Made by a program: the position numbers and the translations under genes. Positions 36,701-45,299 of a stretch of 64,000 nt of DNA are shown piece after piece. The first letter of the stretch is position 1. Each line of letters opens with the position of its first letter. The stretch spans positions 13,801-77,800 of the forward strand of contig CBINGZ010000025.1 in NCBI GenBank assembly GCA_966250335.1. Reading direction: 5' to 3'. The notes below the pieces were generated by a model. It was not told where the DNA came from and did not search any database. It saw nothing but the letters and a program-made list of their open reading frames with translations. This DNA is from OLB7 sp966250335. Its GTDB lineage: Bacteria > Bacteroidota > Ignavibacteria > OLB7.

Positions 36701-38460
36701 CGGCGAAGCTCACCGTCGAGGCGCTGACCGACGAGGAGTCGGACGCGATGGAGATCTCCCTGCCGATCCTCCCGCGCGGCCTCCGTACGGAGAACGGCAG
36801 CTTCGTCCAGATCGACGAGAAGGGGAACGACGGGACGATCACCCTGACGATCCCCGATAACGCCGATCCGTCGACGAGCGAGATCTTCGTCACGGTCTCC
36901 CCCTCCCCCGCCAGCTCGGTCGTCGGCGCGCTCGACGCGCTGATAGGATACCCGTACGGCTGCGTGGAGCAGACGATGAGCCGCTTCCTCCCCACCGTCG
37001 TCGTCGCCGACGCGCTGAAGAAGATCGATGTGCCGTTCGACGCGAAGAAGCGGGAGGAGCTGCCGAAGATGGTCGCGAAGGGATTCAATCGCCTCTACAA
37101 CCTCCAGCACGACGACGGAGGCTGGGGATGGTGGGAGAACGACGGGTCGAACCCGTTCATGACCGCCTACGTCCTCTACGGCATGACGATCGCGCGCCGC
37201 GCCGGATACGAAGTCGATACGATACGTTTCGCGAACGGTATCTCCGCCCTGAAGACGGCGATCGAGCAGGGCTCGTCGGATGACGAGAAGAACACGACGA
37301 TGGCGTACATGCTCTACACGGCGAGCATGATCGGCGGAGATTTCAACACGAATGAATATCGCAGCAAGATTGAAAATCTCTCGCGGCGGCGGAACCTCAA
37401 CAGCTATGCGAAGGCGCTCCTGGCGCTCGCCGGGAAGGAACAGGGGATGACCGATCTGGCGTCGCGCATGGCCGCCGCGCTCGAGTCGGCCGCCTCGGTC
37501 ACCGGAACGGCCGCGAGCTGGAAGGGGATGACCTGGCATTACAACTGGCAGGATGACGAGGTGGAGACGACGGCGTTCGCCGTGAAGGCGCTTCTGGAGG
37601 TCCGCGGGGAGAACGATCTTGTCCGCAAGGGGGTCCAGTGGCTCGTCTCCCACAAGGGGGCCGACTCCTGGCACAACACGCGTCAGACGGCGATGGTGAT
37701 CTACGCGCTCGCCGATCTTCTGAAGCGGACAAGCGAGCTCTCCCCCGACTACACGGCCACGGTGGCGGTGAACGGACGTCAGATCTTCTCGGAGAAGATC
37801 GATCGGAAGGATCTCTTCACGGCCGAGAAGCGGATCAGGATCGACGGTTCGTCGCTGGTCCGCGGCGCCAACACGATCACCGTCGGGAAGAGCGGCGCCG
37901 GAAGGCTCTACTCCTCGGCCCGCGTGGTCTACTACGTCACGGGAGATGCGATCAAACCGGCAGCGAACGGCTTCAAGGTGACGCGCGAATATTTCACGCT
38001 GAACCGGGTGAAGCGGAGCGGCGGGTATATCCACACCAAGGCCCCGTTCAAGGGGACGGTGAAGAGCGGCGACGAGATCTTCGTGAAGGTGACGATCAGG
38101 CCGGAGCGGAGCCACGAGTACTTCATGCTGGAGGACCCGCTCCCCGCCGGCTGCGAGGTGGTGACCTCCACCGAAGGTTACACGATCCGCGACGAGGAGG
38201 AGTACGGCGGAGTCGACTACGGCAAGCGGGGCTACGGACGACGGATGATCTGGAACTGGTGGTATGCCGATCGCGACGTGCGGGATGAGAAGATCACCTT
38301 CTTCGCCCCCTCGCTGGAGGACCGCGAGTACACCTTCAGCTACATCATGCGGGCACAGATCCCGGGGACGTACGGGGTGATGCCGTCGATCGGCGCGCTG
38401 ATGTACTACCCCGAAGTCCGCGGCAACAGCGGGGCACTGAATCTGACGATCACCGAATAA
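33763..38460 (+). CDS. Alpha-2-macroglobulin family protein, thioester type (copy 1)
   Basis: A 1565-residue secreted or periplasmic protein with a signal peptide (MKSSSLIRWLLLAAPLFLG). MG-domain motifs follow: VYLHTDRPVYRPGQTVHYRG, QYTRGDRITASVRADYYFGE and QLYKPGDMMSALIVMP. The A2M domain (YWTPSVRTDGSGRARIEVTF, TTWRITARGVT) precedes the thioester motif YPYGCVEQ, with Cys1067 and the glutamine in CVEQ. Bacterial A2Ms trap proteases that attack a bait region and link them covalently through the thioester. The C-terminus ends in a receptor-like beta domain. It is about 180 bp from a cupin gene and a second copy. Confidence 0.95.
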   Translation: MKSSSLIRWLLLAAPLFLGFTMHGDEDRFSFYLSTERIYYPGEPDVAVTLGGQLESKTTFAFEAYRLADPVAFFRAQRNPHSFNIGFDDDGERDDKEPRVTLSKNDKLIKRWEKKITPRERYWHNEQISVPANERGVYVVVARARGKASATVVVVSALGMVVKQSPGEALSFVVDRRSGEKVTGFPLSYLRGGELLLEGSTDASGVSRVTVPEKKAPTGSDGDLEIMRWSGYGDQLIVLGEKNDDFIISDSYFYSNPDSKGQVYLHTDRPVYRPGQTVHYRGIVRRIGEDGTYRNVTDDTVAVEITDARGRSVSKDTLALSDFGTFSGEIVLGEEPPLGDYQIQVHFDGAARWFSFAVEEYKKPEYEVTVTTDREQYTRGDRITASVRADYYFGEPVAGAQIEYFIYRSRFWRPWWYRSEWAYLYEGDERGWYGGGGSEMIHTGEGTLGADGTYRIEYTTDKKAGEDYLYRIEARVVDASRRSVSGSASARVTRGEFSMTTWTDKYLYKPGDRATIFVKALSFEGDKGVSVPFRIRVERVWWEERRKGRGGEQRKETIWNGSGSTDGSGQGSVTFTPEKTGYYNVVAEATDGRGTKIEESGSMYVADNTYDAWYNEGGVQIIPDKQLYKPGDMMSALIVMPESGGDLLVTGEGAALYTHQVERLNSRSVVVRMKIEERYAPMFYLSVNAIRDGTFQSNMQQITVAPEGKRLRLQVTTDREEYKPGEKGTVTVRVLNDQGEPAPNTDVAVSMVDEALYAIRPDRTPDIQKAFYGYRNNAVSTTTSLYFRFATGSRVETEMLAGDMAEGAVAGRDAFASAPPAAPQMSKAARGFAANQADGSAAYVEAEIRRTFEDLMYWTPSVRTDGSGRARIEVTFPDNLTTWRITARGVTQATAVGQATAEVIARKDLLVRMETPRFITAGDRLAVATTIHNYLASAKKARVRMKAEGAGLKESEKIVTVPASGEIRVDWEIDAAKAGTAKLTVEALTDEESDAMEISLPILPRGLRTENGSFVQIDEKGNDGTITLTIPDNADPSTSEIFVTVSPSPASSVVGALDALIGYPYGCVEQTMSRFLPTVVVADALKKIDVPFDAKKREELPKMVAKGFNRLYNLQHDDGGWGWWENDGSNPFMTAYVLYGMTIARRAGYEVDTIRFANGISALKTAIEQGSSDDEKNTTMAYMLYTASMIGGDFNTNEYRSKIENLSRRRNLNSYAKALLALAGKEQGMTDLASRMAAALESAASVTGTAASWKGMTWHYNWQDDEVETTAFAVKALLEVRGENDLVRKGVQWLVSHKGADSWHNTRQTAMVIYALADLLKRTSELSPDYTATVAVNGRQIFSEKIDRKDLFTAEKRIRIDGSSLVRGANTITVGKSGAGRLYSSARVVYYVTGDAIKPAANGFKVTREYFTLNRVKRSGGYIHTKAPFKGTVKSGDEIFVKVTIRPERSHEYFMLEDPLPAGCEVVTSTEGYTIRDEEEYGGVDYGKRGYGRRMIWNWWYADRDVRDEKITFFAPSLEDREYTFSYIMRAQIPGTYGVMPSIGALMYYPEVRGNSGALNLTITE

Positions 38461-38477
38461 CGGAACCGACCGATCAA

Positions 38478-38506
38478 GGGGGGGACGACCGAACGGCGTC
38501 CCCCCC
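38478..38506. terminator. G/C hairpin between convergent genes
   Basis: Arms GGGGGGGACG (38478-38487) and CGTCCCCCCC (38497-38506), a perfect 10-bp stem with a 9-base loop, lying between the first macroglobulin stop and the cupin stop. Likely a bidirectional terminator; no T tract is evident. Confidence 0.5.
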
Positions 38507-38520
38507 GGTCGTTTCGCCCG

Positions 38521-38844
38521 TTACTTCCCCGGATGAGGCGCCATGAAGACGAGCAGAATCGCCTCCCCGTCGGAATCGTTCCGGACCCCGTGGGGCGCCT
38601 CGGCCGCCGCGACGCAGCTCTCCCCCGGTCCCAGCTCGTACTCCTCCTCCCCCACGATGCAGACGCACCTTCCCTCCAGAACGAAATAGAGCTTGTCGTT
38701 GTCGGCGTGGGTATGGACCCGCTGCGACTGACCGGGGAGGAGGCAGTAGAGATCGGCGAACATCCTGTGCGACTCGAAGAGGTTCACCTTGACCATCTTC
38801 GCCTGATCGAACCGCGCAAGGTCGCGGAAGCGGGAAATCTTCAT
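38521..38844 (-). CDS. Small cupin-domain protein
   Basis: A 107-residue cupin. The first motif reads QRVHTHADNDKLYFVLEGRC, with the metal-binding HTH and glutamate, and the second motif reads ELGPGESCVAAAEAPHGVRN with the final histidine. The fold binds a metal and a small ligand; the substrate is not known. It lies between two macroglobulin genes in opposite orientation, so a shared function is not obvious. Confidence 0.88.
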   Translation of the reverse strand: MKISRFRDLARFDQAKMVKVNLFESHRMFADLYCLLPGQSQRVHTHADNDKLYFVLEGRCVCIVGEEEYELGPGESCVAAAEAPHGVRNDSDGEAILLVFMAPHPGK

Positions 38845-39073
38845 CGGTATATGAGATGTTGAAGGGTCGACGCCGGAACGGAACCGCGCAGCGGAACCGG
38901 GTCCGACGCCGCAAAGTAATCTTCACGAGGAGCGCCTTCAAAATGAAGGATGAATCGCGTAAGTTCCGGCCCTCTTTCTCATGCACGGAGTTCTCGTGCG
39001 GAGCCCCGGCGGCGATACGACCGGGCCTCCGGGACCACACACGTTCGCACGGCAGATCATTGTGCTCACAGCC

Positions 39074-42000
39074 ATGAACCTACGATCGCTTCCGACCCGA
39101 CTTTTCCTTCTCTGTTCCATCCTTATAGCCTTCGCCTTCGGGGAGGATGGGAACTCCATCAGTTTCTCGCTCTCCAGCGAACGGATCTTCAGCCCCGGCG
39201 ACAAGGATATCTCGGTCGAGATGAGCGGCTATGGAATCGGCGGCGCGACGATGGCGTTCCGCGCCTTTCGGATCCATGATCCCGTCACCTTCTTCATGGC
39301 GCAGAAGGACCCGCACTACCCCTCCTTCTCCAACCTCACCGGCCCCAACACGTTCGACATGATCGGCCAGGGGTTCAACAAGGTGAAGCGGGACGCGCGC
39401 TATGCCGCCCGCGACGTCATGCCCGCCGACGCCCGGCGCGCCATACGCGACGTCGCCGACCTGAACGGCACCGAGGGGAAGAAGCCGGAGCCGGAGAAGC
39501 GGAAGGAGCCGGCCGCCCAGAAGGATATCCCCAGCGGCGCCGAGGATTACGAGATCGTGCGCGAATGGAAGCATACGATGGGGAAGGAGGCCGATGATGT
39601 GGAGGATGAAGCCGATGAGTGGCATTACGAGACGATCCCGGTCCCGATCACCGACAAGGGGGTCTATCTCATCGAAGGGAAGCTGCTGGGAAGGCGGTCG
39701 GTCACCGCGCTCGTTATCTCGGAATATGGTGTGATCATCAAGCAGGCCGATACCCAGGCGCTTGCCTTCGTCGTCAACAAGAAGAGCGGCGAGAAGGTGG
39801 CGGATGTCCCGATCATGTTTACCAGAGGAGGGGAAAAGGTCGCTGAAGGAACCACGGGGGCCGACGGTGTCGTGCAGGTCTCGCTTCCGGCGCTCCCCCC
39901 CTACCCCGAGTACGACGAGGAGATCGATATCGACTGGTACTGGGAGCAGAGCCGCCGCCAGCTCTACGTCTTCGCGGAGAAGGACGGCAACTTCCTGATC
40001 TCCGATCCCTACGGCGGATACGGAGGCTACGGGGAGAGATCATATCGCATATATAACCAGACCGACAGGCCCGTCTACCGTCCCGCGCAGACCGTCTACT
40101 ACCGGGGGATCATCCGCCGCGAGAATCAGGACGGCAGCTATTCCCTGGTGACCGACAGCGCGGTCTACGTGGAGATCGAGGATGGACGGGACGCGCTCGT
40201 CCGCCGCGACACCCTCCGCCTCTCCGACATGGGGACATTCAACGGCGAGCTCCTCCTTGGAGAGGACGCGCCGCTCGGCTACTACAGCATCAGCGTCTCG
40301 ATCGACGGCCAGCGGCAGTGGTTCAACTTCTCGGTGGAGGAGTACAAGAAGCCGGAGTACAAGGTGACGGTGCGGACCGATCGGGAGCTCTACACGCGGG
40401 GAGACGTCATCCATGCAAAGGTGCAGGCCGACTACTTCTTCGGCTCCCCGGTCGCCAACGCCGACGTGGAATACTTCATCTATCGCGCCCGGTACCATCG
40501 CCCGTGGTGGCGCAACTCCGAATGGGCCTACCTCTACGAGGACGACAACGACTTCTACACATATCGGATGGAGATGGTCGAGTCCGATACGGGTTCGCTC
40601 GCCCCGGACGGTTCGTTCAGCATAACGTACAGGACCGGCAGCAGGGAGGACGAGGAGGCCGACCGCGATTATGTCTATCGTATCCAGGCGAACATCGTCG
40701 ACAACAGCCGCCGGTCGATCTCCGGCTCGAAATCGGTGGAGGTGACGCGCGGAGAATTCTATATCTCGACGCGGACCGACAAGTACGTCTATCGTCCCGG
40801 CGATGAGGCGAAGGTCGATGTGGAGATCATGAAGTTCGACGGCGACAGACCGGTCGCCACCCGATTCGACGCCACGGTGCGGAGGATATGGTGGGACCGA
40901 TACGTCCGCGACACCATCGACGGTGTCCCCAGCTACCGGTACGAACGGAAATCGGCCGTCATCTGGAACGGCTCGGGCTCCACGGGTGAAGACGGCAAGG
41001 GGAAAATCTCCTACAGACCCGACTCGATCGGCTACCTGGAGATGACCCTGGAGGCGCGCGACGCACGCGGCACCCGGATCACCGAGGTCGTGAACATCTA
41101 CGTCGCGAACAACTCCTACGCCCGCTGGGATCGGGAGGGGACGGAGGTGCAGATCATCCCCGACAAGGATTCCTACTCCCCCGGGGAGACGATGAGCGCG
41201 CTCGTCATCATGCCCGCGTCGGAGATGGACGCGCTGATCACGGCCGAGGGAGCGACACTCTTCTCGTATCAGATCGAGCGGCTGACCTCCAACTCCGCGA
41301 TCATCAACGTGCCGATCCGTGAGAACTACGCGCCGGTCTTTTATATCGGAGTCAGTGTCATCGTCAACGACGCCCTCTACACAGAGTCGCAGCGGGTCAC
41401 GGTGGTCCCGAAAGGGAAGCTGATACGCCTTGAGGTGACGGCCGACAAGCAGACCTACAGGCCGGGGGAGAACGGAACCGTGGCGATCCGCGCCGTCGAC
41501 GAGACAGGCTCCCCCGTCGGGAACGTCGACGTCGCCGTCGGAATGGTGGATGAAGCGATCTATTCGATCCGGCCCGACGCGACGCCGAACATCCAGCGGT
41601 TCTTCTACGGCAACCGCTGGAACAGCGTCGCAACATCCTCCTCGCTCGACTTCTACTTCTACGGCCAGGATCAGGTCACACGGCAGAGATACGCCGACCC
41701 GCTCTACGGAAGCGTCGGAGCCGGAGCGGGCGACCGTGGACGGCACAATATCGCATACGGAGATGTGAAGGGGCAGATGTTCGTCCAGCCGACCACGCGG
41801 CGCAAGTTCAAGGATCTCATGTTCTGGACCCCGTCGGTCCGTACGGGATCGGACGGACGGGCAACGGTGAACGTGGAGTTCCCCGACAACCTTACCACAT
41901 GGCGCATCACGGCGCGCGGCGTCACCGCGAACACGGCCGTGGGAGAGGCGGTGGCGCGGGTCGTATCGCGCAAGGAGCTTATTGTCCGGATGGAGACCCC

Positions 42001-44002
42001 CAGGTTCATGATTCAGGGGGATGAACTTCATATCGCAACCACCGTGCATAACTACCTCTCCTCGGCGAAGACGGCGAAGGTGGAGTTCACGGGGGAGAAC
42101 GTGACGGTCTCCGAGCGGGAGCGGTCGATCACCATCCCCGCCAACGGCGAGCAGCGGATCGACTGGAAGATCGTCGCCCCGGCGACCGGGGGCGCAAAGC
42201 TGACGGTGAAGGCGCTGACGAACGAGGAGTCGGACGCCATGGAGCTGACCGTCCCGGTGCTCCCGCGCGGGATTCGCGCGTCGACCGGAGAGCTGGTGGA
42301 GCTCTCCGCGCCGAACGAAACGCGCACCCTCTCCCTCACCCTTCCCGCCGGAAGCGACCCGACGACCGCCGAGGCGTTCGTCTCCCTTTCGCCGTCGCTG
42401 GCCGCTTCTCTCATGGGCTCGCTCGATCAGCTCATCGGCTACCCCTACGGCTGCGTGGAACAGACGATGAGCCGCTTCCTCCCGACCCTGGCCGTGGAGG
42501 ATGCCCTCCGCCAGCTCAACGTCCCCTTCGATGAAAAGAAGCGGGCGGAGATTCCGAAGATGGTCAACAAGGGGCTTGCCAGGCTCTACGCCATGCAGAA
42601 CGAGGCGGGGGGATGGGGATGGTGGAGCGGCGACGCCTCCGATCCCTACATGACCGCCTACGTGATGTACGGCCTGACGGTCGCGCGACGCGTCGGCTAC
42701 CAGGTCATCCCCGAACGCTACGACCAGGGGGCAAGGGAGCTCAGACGGATCATCGACAACTACGAAAGCGACCGCAAGACTCTCCATGCCGGTCGGCAGG
42801 AACATCAGAAGGACAACATCCGTTCATGGACCGATCGGGCCTATGCGCTCTTCGCGCTGAGCGCCGTGGAGCAGGGGGCAAGGAGTCGCCCCCTTATCGA
42901 CCGGATCAGCGAGCTGGCGCGGATCGATTCCCTCAACAGCTATTCGCTGGCGCTTCTCACGCTGGCGGCGAACGGCCAGGGAGAGAGCCGGCTGGCGGCC
43001 TCGCTGGCGGCCAGGCTTGAATCGCGCGCCAAGATCTCCTCCGAAGGGGCCTCATGGTCTTCTATCGCACGACGATTCTACTGGGCATACGACGACGTGG
43101 AGTCCTCGGCGTTCGCCGTCAGGGCGCTCTATGAAACGCGCGGCGAAACCGATCTGGTGAAGAAGGGAATACGATGGCTCCTCTCCAGAAGAGAAGCCGA
43201 CGGCTGGCACAACACCCGCCAGACGTCGACCGTGATCCTCTCGCTCGTCGGCTATCTGAAGAACTCCCGCGAACTCGACGCCGACTACACGATGTCGGTC
43301 AAGGTGAACGGGCGTCCGCTGCTGGAACGCCGCGTCACACGCGCCGATATCTTCAAGAAGGAGGAGAGCATCAGGCTGGAAGGGGCTGCATTGCGGGCGG
43401 GAGCAAACACTGTTACGATCGAGAAGTCGGGAGTGGGGCATCTTTACTCGGCGGCGCGCCTGAGCTATTTCGCGACGAGGAACATCAAGGCGGCGAACGC
43501 GGGATTCCAGGTTTCGCGCGAGTATTTCCGACTGCGGAAGACGCGCAGGAACGGAGGAGAATACATCTACACCAAGCTCCCCTTCACCGGAACCGTAACG
43601 ACGGGAGAGGAGTTATTCGTGAAGGTGAAGGTCGTACCGTCGGCTGCCTACGAGTACTTCATGCTGGAAGATCCGCTCCCGGCCGGCTGCGAAGTCGTGG
43701 CCACCACGGACGGTTATATCATAGCCGATGAACCGAGCTACATCCGGGGCAATATCAGCAACGTCCGGTTTACCGTCGGCAGCGGCTCCCGGGCCGGCGG
43801 GGCCCCGGTCGATCACGAAATACGTGATGAAAAGGTCGTGGCCTTCCTCGATTATGCGCCGCCGAGGGAGTTCACGATCACCTACATCATCAGGGCGCAG
43901 ATACCGGGGAGCTATGCGATGCTCCCCTCGATCGCCTCGCTGATGTATTATCCGGAAGTACGGGGGAACGGCCCCCTGGGAACGATGAAGATCACTGAAT
44001 GA
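39074..44002 (+). CDS. Alpha-2-macroglobulin family protein, thioester type (copy 2)
   Basis: A 1642-residue paralogue of the gene at 33763, with a signal peptide (MNLRSLPTRLFLLCSILIAF). It keeps the same domain order: TDRPVYRPAQTVYYRGIIRR, LYTRGDVIHAKVQADYFFGS, DSYSPGETMSALVIMP, FWTPSVRTGSDGRATVNVEF and YPYGCVEQTMSRFLP with Cys1127. The N-terminal third has an additional insert of about 70 residues rich in Lys and Glu (EGKKPEPEKRKEPAAQK). ATG 39074 is preferred over the ATG at 38981, which would place 31 residues before the signal. Confidence 0.95.
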   Translation: MNLRSLPTRLFLLCSILIAFAFGEDGNSISFSLSSERIFSPGDKDISVEMSGYGIGGATMAFRAFRIHDPVTFFMAQKDPHYPSFSNLTGPNTFDMIGQGFNKVKRDARYAARDVMPADARRAIRDVADLNGTEGKKPEPEKRKEPAAQKDIPSGAEDYEIVREWKHTMGKEADDVEDEADEWHYETIPVPITDKGVYLIEGKLLGRRSVTALVISEYGVIIKQADTQALAFVVNKKSGEKVADVPIMFTRGGEKVAEGTTGADGVVQVSLPALPPYPEYDEEIDIDWYWEQSRRQLYVFAEKDGNFLISDPYGGYGGYGERSYRIYNQTDRPVYRPAQTVYYRGIIRRENQDGSYSLVTDSAVYVEIEDGRDALVRRDTLRLSDMGTFNGELLLGEDAPLGYYSISVSIDGQRQWFNFSVEEYKKPEYKVTVRTDRELYTRGDVIHAKVQADYFFGSPVANADVEYFIYRARYHRPWWRNSEWAYLYEDDNDFYTYRMEMVESDTGSLAPDGSFSITYRTGSREDEEADRDYVYRIQANIVDNSRRSISGSKSVEVTRGEFYISTRTDKYVYRPGDEAKVDVEIMKFDGDRPVATRFDATVRRIWWDRYVRDTIDGVPSYRYERKSAVIWNGSGSTGEDGKGKISYRPDSIGYLEMTLEARDARGTRITEVVNIYVANNSYARWDREGTEVQIIPDKDSYSPGETMSALVIMPASEMDALITAEGATLFSYQIERLTSNSAIINVPIRENYAPVFYIGVSVIVNDALYTESQRVTVVPKGKLIRLEVTADKQTYRPGENGTVAIRAVDETGSPVGNVDVAVGMVDEAIYSIRPDATPNIQRFFYGNRWNSVATSSSLDFYFYGQDQVTRQRYADPLYGSVGAGAGDRGRHNIAYGDVKGQMFVQPTTRRKFKDLMFWTPSVRTGSDGRATVNVEFPDNLTTWRITARGVTANTAVGEAVARVVSRKELIVRMETPRFMIQGDELHIATTVHNYLSSAKTAKVEFTGENVTVSERERSITIPANGEQRIDWKIVAPATGGAKLTVKALTNEESDAMELTVPVLPRGIRASTGELVELSAPNETRTLSLTLPAGSDPTTAEAFVSLSPSLAASLMGSLDQLIGYPYGCVEQTMSRFLPTLAVEDALRQLNVPFDEKKRAEIPKMVNKGLARLYAMQNEAGGWGWWSGDASDPYMTAYVMYGLTVARRVGYQVIPERYDQGARELRRIIDNYESDRKTLHAGRQEHQKDNIRSWTDRAYALFALSAVEQGARSRPLIDRISELARIDSLNSYSLALLTLAANGQGESRLAASLAARLESRAKISSEGASWSSIARRFYWAYDDVESSAFAVRALYETRGETDLVKKGIRWLLSRREADGWHNTRQTSTVILSLVGYLKNSRELDADYTMSVKVNGRPLLERRVTRADIFKKEESIRLEGAALRAGANTVTIEKSGVGHLYSAARLSYFATRNIKAANAGFQVSREYFRLRKTRRNGGEYIYTKLPFTGTVTTGEELFVKVKVVPSAAYEYFMLEDPLPAGCEVVATTDGYIIADEPSYIRGNISNVRFTVGSGSRAGGAPVDHEIRDEKVVAFLDYAPPREFTITYIIRAQIPGSYAMLPSIASLMYYPEVRGNGPLGTMKITE

Positions 44003-44050
44003 CCCGGCGGTGAACCGACGACGCGACGATGCACACGGCTGAACATCCTC

Positions 44051-44941
44051 ATGGCACATAACGCGAACGATACCTCCTGGCTCCCGGCATGCGACCTGTG
44101 CGGGAGCTTCTCCTTCGACACGGTGGAGCTGCCGTACCGGGGAAAGGCGCGACGATGCCGTGAGTGCGGGCTGCTCGCCCTCCCCGCGGCACGCAACGGA
44201 TATACCCCGCCGGAACGGAAACCGTCGTCGCTGCTGCGCGATATGTTCGTGGAGGCCGTGAGGAGAACCTCCGCCCGGGGCGCCGTGCTGCTGGTGGGAA
44301 CCGAGAGCCTGCCGCTCGCCGCGATCGCGTCGAAGGCGGGTCGCTCGGTGCATGCGATCGTGCCGCGCGGGGCCTATTCGGGACGGGATATCGTCTCGCA
44401 GGAGAGCTCGCTGGAAGGGGCGGCGTATGTGGCGGATCATTTCGACGTGGTCGTCTGCGCCGCCTCGCTGGAGACGCTGGAGACCCCGTCGCTCCTCTTC
44501 ACGAAATCACGGACCTGGCTGAAACCGGGGGGGCTCCTGGTGGTGACCGGCGTCAACTACGGATCTCTCGCCTCACGGCTCTGGAAACGGAACTGGCTGC
44601 GGCGGTATGCGGGGCCCGCGACGCATCTCTTCACGCTCGATCACATGAAGGAGTACGCGGCCCGCTCCGGGTTCGATATCGAGACGATCACCTCCCGTTC
44701 CACCCCCGGCGTCGTGGCCGGGGTCGCGGCGGGAACGTCCCGTCCGCCGATCCTTCTCGGTCTGCTCGTCTCCCCTCTCTCGCTGGCATCCAACATCCTC
44801 AACATCGGGGACGAGGTCTACGCCACGCTCGAGAAGCAGGGCCCCGCCGTGGTCCCCATCCAGAAAATCATATCTGAACGCGACGAAGCCCCCGGCCTTG
44901 CCCCCGCGATGTACACGGGAATGCACCGCGAGGCGGTATAA
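44051..44941 (+). CDS. Methyltransferase-like protein with N-terminal zinc ribbon
   Basis: A 296-residue protein. The first 45 residues have two CxxC pairs (CDLCGSF and CRECGLL), a zinc ribbon typical of Methyltransf_23-type proteins that modify glycans. A class I methyltransferase-like domain follows, but motif I (RGAVLLVGTESLPLAAIASK) lacks the usual glycine-rich GxGxG, so SAM binding may be weak or lost; the later strand WLKPGGLLVVTGVN is normal. It begins 48 bp after the second macroglobulin gene. Confidence 0.75.
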   Translation: MAHNANDTSWLPACDLCGSFSFDTVELPYRGKARRCRECGLLALPAARNGYTPPERKPSSLLRDMFVEAVRRTSARGAVLLVGTESLPLAAIASKAGRSVHAIVPRGAYSGRDIVSQESSLEGAAYVADHFDVVVCAASLETLETPSLLFTKSRTWLKPGGLLVVTGVNYGSLASRLWKRNWLRRYAGPATHLFTLDHMKEYAARSGFDIETITSRSTPGVVAGVAAGTSRPPILLGLLVSPLSLASNILNIGDEVYATLEKQGPAVVPIQKIISERDEAPGLAPAMYTGMHREAV

Positions 44942-45016
44942 AAACCCTTCGAATTCGCCCCCCGAGGCCGGGTCTCCGCCGACGAATAATCCGGAGAAGC
45001 CACCGGCCTTCTTCAA

Positions 45017-45182
45017 GCCCCGAAGGGGCGGACCATTTGTAGCAGCAACATCCCCCCAGAAATCTTAAGCGCCGAAGGTGCGTACCATTCTTCCCTGTTG
45101 CTAACGAGAAGAATGGTACGCACCTTCGGCGCTTAGGGAGACAACATCGGACTCAGCTACAAATGGCGCGCCCCTTCGGGGC
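45017..45182. repeat. Nested inverted repeat with perfect 28-bp inner arms, copy 2 of dispersed element
   Basis: Outer arms at 45017-45043 (GCCCCGAAGGGGC then GGACCATTTGTAGC) and 45156-45182 (GCTACAAATGG then GCCCCTTCGGGGC). Inside lie perfect 28-base arms at 45066-45093 and 45108-45135, starting TAAGCGCCGAAGGTGCG and separated by a 14-base loop. The 166-bp unit could fold as one long cruciform. The adjacent stretches 44942-45016 and 45183-45299 contain no gene. Confidence 0.8.
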
Positions 45183-45299
45183 TGAGAACGGGGGAGATAG
45201 ACATGGATCGTTCCACGACATCCCCAATCCATCATATATCGAAACGATGCCGCTGCGGAAGGCTGCGAAGGCCGCGGCACGATATTCCGCACCGCCCCC

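Noticed and set aside
35758..38115. 785-codon antisense frame over the first macroglobulin gene
   Set aside because: Same cause; no recognisable motif, and the plus-strand protein has signal peptide and catalytic motifs.
40040..42805. Very long open frame (921 codons) antisense to the second macroglobulin gene
   Set aside because: GC-rich third-position bias makes antisense frames open by chance. The sequence is Arg/Asp/Val-rich with no domain and runs against a clear thioester macroglobulin.
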